Origin: Sipunculus nudus
Lineage: Eukaryota; Annelida; Sipuncula; Golfingiida; Sipunculidae
Direction of reading: 5' to 3'
Length of the DNA: 64,000 nucleotides
Assembly (NCBI GenBank): GCA_026874595.1
Contig: JAPPUL010000079.1
Location: 1,047,001-1,111,000, forward strand
In this document: positions 61,916 to 64,000 of the stretch, in pieces
Layout: every line of letters begins with the position of its first letter
Position numbering within the stretch: the first letter of the stretch is position 1
Made by a program: the position numbers and the translations under genes
The notes under the pieces: generated by a model
Databases searched by the model: none
Told to the model about the DNA's origin: nothing
What the model saw: only the letters and a program-made list of their open reading frames with translations

Positions 61916-62680
61916 TCAAATGCCATAAAGTAGCCGATCGCCAAGGTTTGACGGTAATCCCGCTTTGTATATCTTCTTTTGAGCTGTTGCTATATCGTAT
62001 TTTACAAGTCTATATTCAATCGATAATTTATTTGTATCAAAAAAGATATATGAAGCCCTATTATCACGATCCCTTGGCTGACCAACACTCCCAGGATTAA
62101 TTAGATAATAGGAATCCTTGTTTAAAACAAAGTTATCAGAACCTCCTTCTCCTTCACTATAATTAATAGGAGATGTGGCAATAGCTCCTTCTGGACTTTT
62201 ACACCATATCTTTTTTTCATGTGTATGACCATAAAAGCATATTTTAACTGAGTTATTCTCTTTTAAGTACTCTATGTTTTCTTTAGCCGCTTCTAATCCC
62301 ATAATATACATGTTTCTGTTAATAAGTCCGCCATGCACCATGTAAAATTCACTGTCAACTTGTTTTATATCTTTAAAACTTTGCAATATTTCTTTGTAGG
62401 AAGGCTTTAAGGTTTTATAAGTCCATCTGGCTGCTATAGATGCAGATATATTAAAATATAAACTCTCACTCAAATTAAATGCTGCATAATCATGATTACC
62501 CAAAATACATATAGGCTCAAATGAGAATAAAAGCTCACAACACTCATTAGGATTTGCACCATACCCTACAATGTCTCCAAGACAAATAACTTTATCATAC
62601 TTTAATGACTCAATATCCTCAAAAACAGCTCTCAAAGCCTCAAGATTAGAATGAATATCAGAAAGGATTATATATCTCAT
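61916..62680 (-). CDS. Calcineurin-like metallophosphoesterase (YfcE/MJ0936-like)
   Basis: A 254-residue phosphodiesterase. The metal ligands are in SDIHSNLEA, LGDIVGYGANP, LGNHDYAAF, MVHGGLI and YGHTHEKKIW. INPGSVGQPRDRD is a family end-motif. The substrate is unknown; relatives hydrolyse cyclic or dinucleotide phosphates. It is convergent with serA, separated by 28 bases. Confidence 0.88.
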   Translation of the reverse strand: MRYIILSDIHSNLEALRAVFEDIESLKYDKVICLGDIVGYGANPNECCELLFSFEPICILGNHDYAAFNLSESLYFNISASIAARWTYKTLKPSYKEILQSFKDIKQVDSEFYMVHGGLINRNMYIMGLEAAKENIEYLKENNSVKICFYGHTHEKKIWCKSPEGAIATSPINYSEGEGGSDNFVLNKDSYYLINPGSVGQPRDRDNRASYIFFDTNKLSIEYRLVKYDIATAQKKIYKAGLPSNLGDRLLYGI

Positions 62681-62913
62681 TGTAAAATAAATCCTAGATA
62701 AGATATTGTTGGTTTTTATACTTAAAGTAAAAGGTTTATTTAATTAAGCATTTTATCTTATTTTTAAAAGTTCTTAAAAAAAAAAAAGTTATGTAGCTTA
62801 TATGCACTTAGAGATTTATATTAAGCATTATCTTATTTAAAAAAATAGTTCTTATAAGCATATTGATATTATATTATTATAATAAAAATGGATGGTTAAG
62901 GAGATAATGTTAT

Positions 62914-63591
62914 ATGAACTCTCTTAGTGAGATAACAAAGTGGCATCCTTTATCGTTGCAAAAATGGCTTCGGGAAATAGACGAAGAAGACTTACTTTTG
63001 GTTATGGGACATTTACCTGAAGGGCTTAGACATTTAATAATGGAAAATATATCAACACGTTTACGAAGTATTATAAGTGCATCGATAAAAAATAAAAATG
63101 AACACATATCAAAAAGAATAATAGAAAGAGCAAAAGAACGTATACTTGACGCTGCAAACGAACTTATAGATATGGGCGAGCTAAGCGAACCTGGTGAAGA
63201 TTCAGAAGAAAGTATTATAACCCAAAAAACTATACTTCCACCTGTTCTGACCTCAAATAATACAAGCGAACTTATAAATACCATAACTACCTTAAGTACT
63301 TATGCAAAGGAACGCGGAATTCTTGGGCTTGAAGAAACAACTCATCGTATAAAAGATCCTTTCTTGAAAGAGGCTATAGAACTAGTAATAGATGGTACAG
63401 ACCCAGATACTACAGAAGAAATATTAAAAAACCGCGTTGAGGCTATAGGCTATTATAGAGATTTGCTATATTCTATAATGATAGAAGGGGCACTTGGGAT
63501 ACAATCTGGTGACTCAACTTGGGAAATAGAAACAAAGATAAAATCACTACTGCCACCAGAAATGGGACAAAGTACAGAAGAAGAAAAATAA
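62914..63591 (+). CDS. Soluble chimera of FliG C-terminal domain and MotA cytoplasmic segments
   Basis: A 225-residue protein with no membrane helix. Residues ~8-92 match the FliG C-terminal domain (LREIDEEDLLLVMGHLPEGLRHLIMENIS). Residues ~118-178 match the long cytoplasmic loop of MotA (TYAKERGILGLE...IKDPFLKEAIELVIDGTDP), and residues ~183-216 match the MotA C-terminal tail (IMIEGALGIQSGDS...KSLLPPE); MotA's helices are missing. By my alignment the MotA charged pair is kept (Lys132 for Arg90, Glu140 for Glu98), while of five FliG motor charges only Arg281 (Arg49 here) is kept. AAGGAG precedes it. It may compete with or mimic stator-rotor contacts. Confidence 0.8.
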   Translation: MNSLSEITKWHPLSLQKWLREIDEEDLLLVMGHLPEGLRHLIMENISTRLRSIISASIKNKNEHISKRIIERAKERILDAANELIDMGELSEPGEDSEESIITQKTILPPVLTSNNTSELINTITTLSTYAKERGILGLEETTHRIKDPFLKEAIELVIDGTDPDTTEEILKNRVEAIGYYRDLLYSIMIEGALGIQSGDSTWEIETKIKSLLPPEMGQSTEEEK

Positions 63592-63625
63592 ACAAGACTA
63601 ATACCCTAAGCTAATAACTTAGTAA

Positions 63626-64000
63626 TTATAGCTTTTCAACTTTAATAAGCTTATCACGAGAATCAAATCGCTTCCTCTCAACCAGCTTTAGTGAAGCATC
63701 ATAGCGATTTATATAATAATCAGTCAAAACACCATCTTTATACTTTTCAAAGCGAATAACACGTCCATTGACCTTATCATTATATCGTATAGTATGTACT
63801 ATGTGATATTTGTAATGAATGACCTTTAGTATATTACCGTTAAAATTAGTATATACCTTAAAATAGTTGGTATAGGTCTCAGACTGCTTTTTAGTGATTC
63901 TATCCTTGTGTATAAATTTAATTAGGTTATCATTCTCATAAATCCTATATTTAGAGAAGTATCTGACAAAAAGCCCATTTTCTTTATAAAAGTCCCGACA
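63626..64000 (-). CDS. 3' end of an unknown repeat-like protein (truncated by window edge)
   Basis: An open frame of 124 codons on the minus strand runs from the window end to TAA at 63626-63628, with no internal stop and coherent codon use. The product is rich in Tyr, Lys, Asn and Asp (for example FYKENGLFVRYFSKYRIYE, then KYKDGVLTDYYINRYD), with a pattern like MORN-type or YwqK-type beta-hairpin repeats. The beginning is outside the window. I cannot assign a family. It is convergent with the FliG/MotA gene. Confidence 0.55.
   Translation of the reverse strand, partial: CRDFYKENGLFVRYFSKYRIYENDNLIKFIHKDRITKKQSETYTNYFKVYTNFNGNILKVIHYKYHIVHTIRYNDKVNGRVIRFEKYKDGVLTDYYINRYDASLKLVERKRFDSRDKLIKVEKL

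Overview
The window is 64 kb of AT-rich bacterial chromosome that is almost entirely genes, about 60 of them. I see no rRNA or tRNA gene, phage, insertion sequence or CRISPR array. The lineage is not certain. An LptD-like protein, several lipoprotein signals and a periplasmic M23 peptidase beside a bactofilin point to a diderm bacterium. A protein with FliG-C and MotA sequence points to flagellar ancestry. The bactofilin/M23/YaaR/PSP1 cluster and the FliG-like protein fit a low-GC spirochaete or a neighbouring deep lineage, but this is inference. Metabolic markers are a two-subunit ATP-citrate lyase (reductive TCA or cytosolic acetyl-CoA), acetyl-CoA synthetase, bacillithiol genes (bshA, bshC), and two possible steps of futalosine-route menaquinone synthesis.

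Layout. 1-5.2 kb: the 3' end of acs, then a zinc-ribbon membrane protein, a methyltransferase and secreted or lipoproteins. 5.3-8 kb (minus): tgt-fchA-folD, where FolD seems to have lost its cyclohydrolase residues and FchA may supply that step. 8-12 kb (plus): a secreted zinc-ribbon protein, a flavin/NapH-like fusion and dusB. 12.2-15.3 kb (minus): birA-coaX and an amidohydrolase. 15.5-20 kb (plus): a coiled-coil protein, a 2Fe-2S ferredoxin, a UbiD-type decarboxylase, a YciI protein, a tandemly duplicated Cys-rich small gene and an O-methyltransferase. 21-25 kb: aclB-aclA, ending in a 256-bp tandem duplication shared with convergent tatD. 26-29 kb: M23 peptidase, bactofilin, YaaR and PSP1/RicT. 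29-34.4 kb (minus): rpmF-plsX-fabD-fabG-fabF-rnc without acpP. 35-39.4 kb (minus): bshC-bshA-murI-thiE. 39.5-48.5 kb: a putative aminopeptidase, fabH, a DUF4833-like protein, two glycosyltransferases, a collagen-like beta-helix surface protein split from its lipoprotein signal by a frameshift, and a flippase-like membrane protein with a probable ATT start. 48.7-52.8 kb: argB-argD-argF and an epimerase. 52.8-55.4 kb: pdxJ, a macro-domain gene and a mug-type glycosylase whose 5' half is present three times. 55.5-64 kb: a ClpX-like ATPase, LptD, SerA, a phosphoesterase, the FliG/MotA chimera and the 3' end of an unknown gene.

Two features stand out. The first is the soluble FliG-C/MotA chimera at 62914-63591. 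The second is how often tandem duplications occur, from 6 bp to about 380 bp, many of them on ribosome binding sites, start codons or gene ends. All family calls and residue alignments were made by eye, without database searches.
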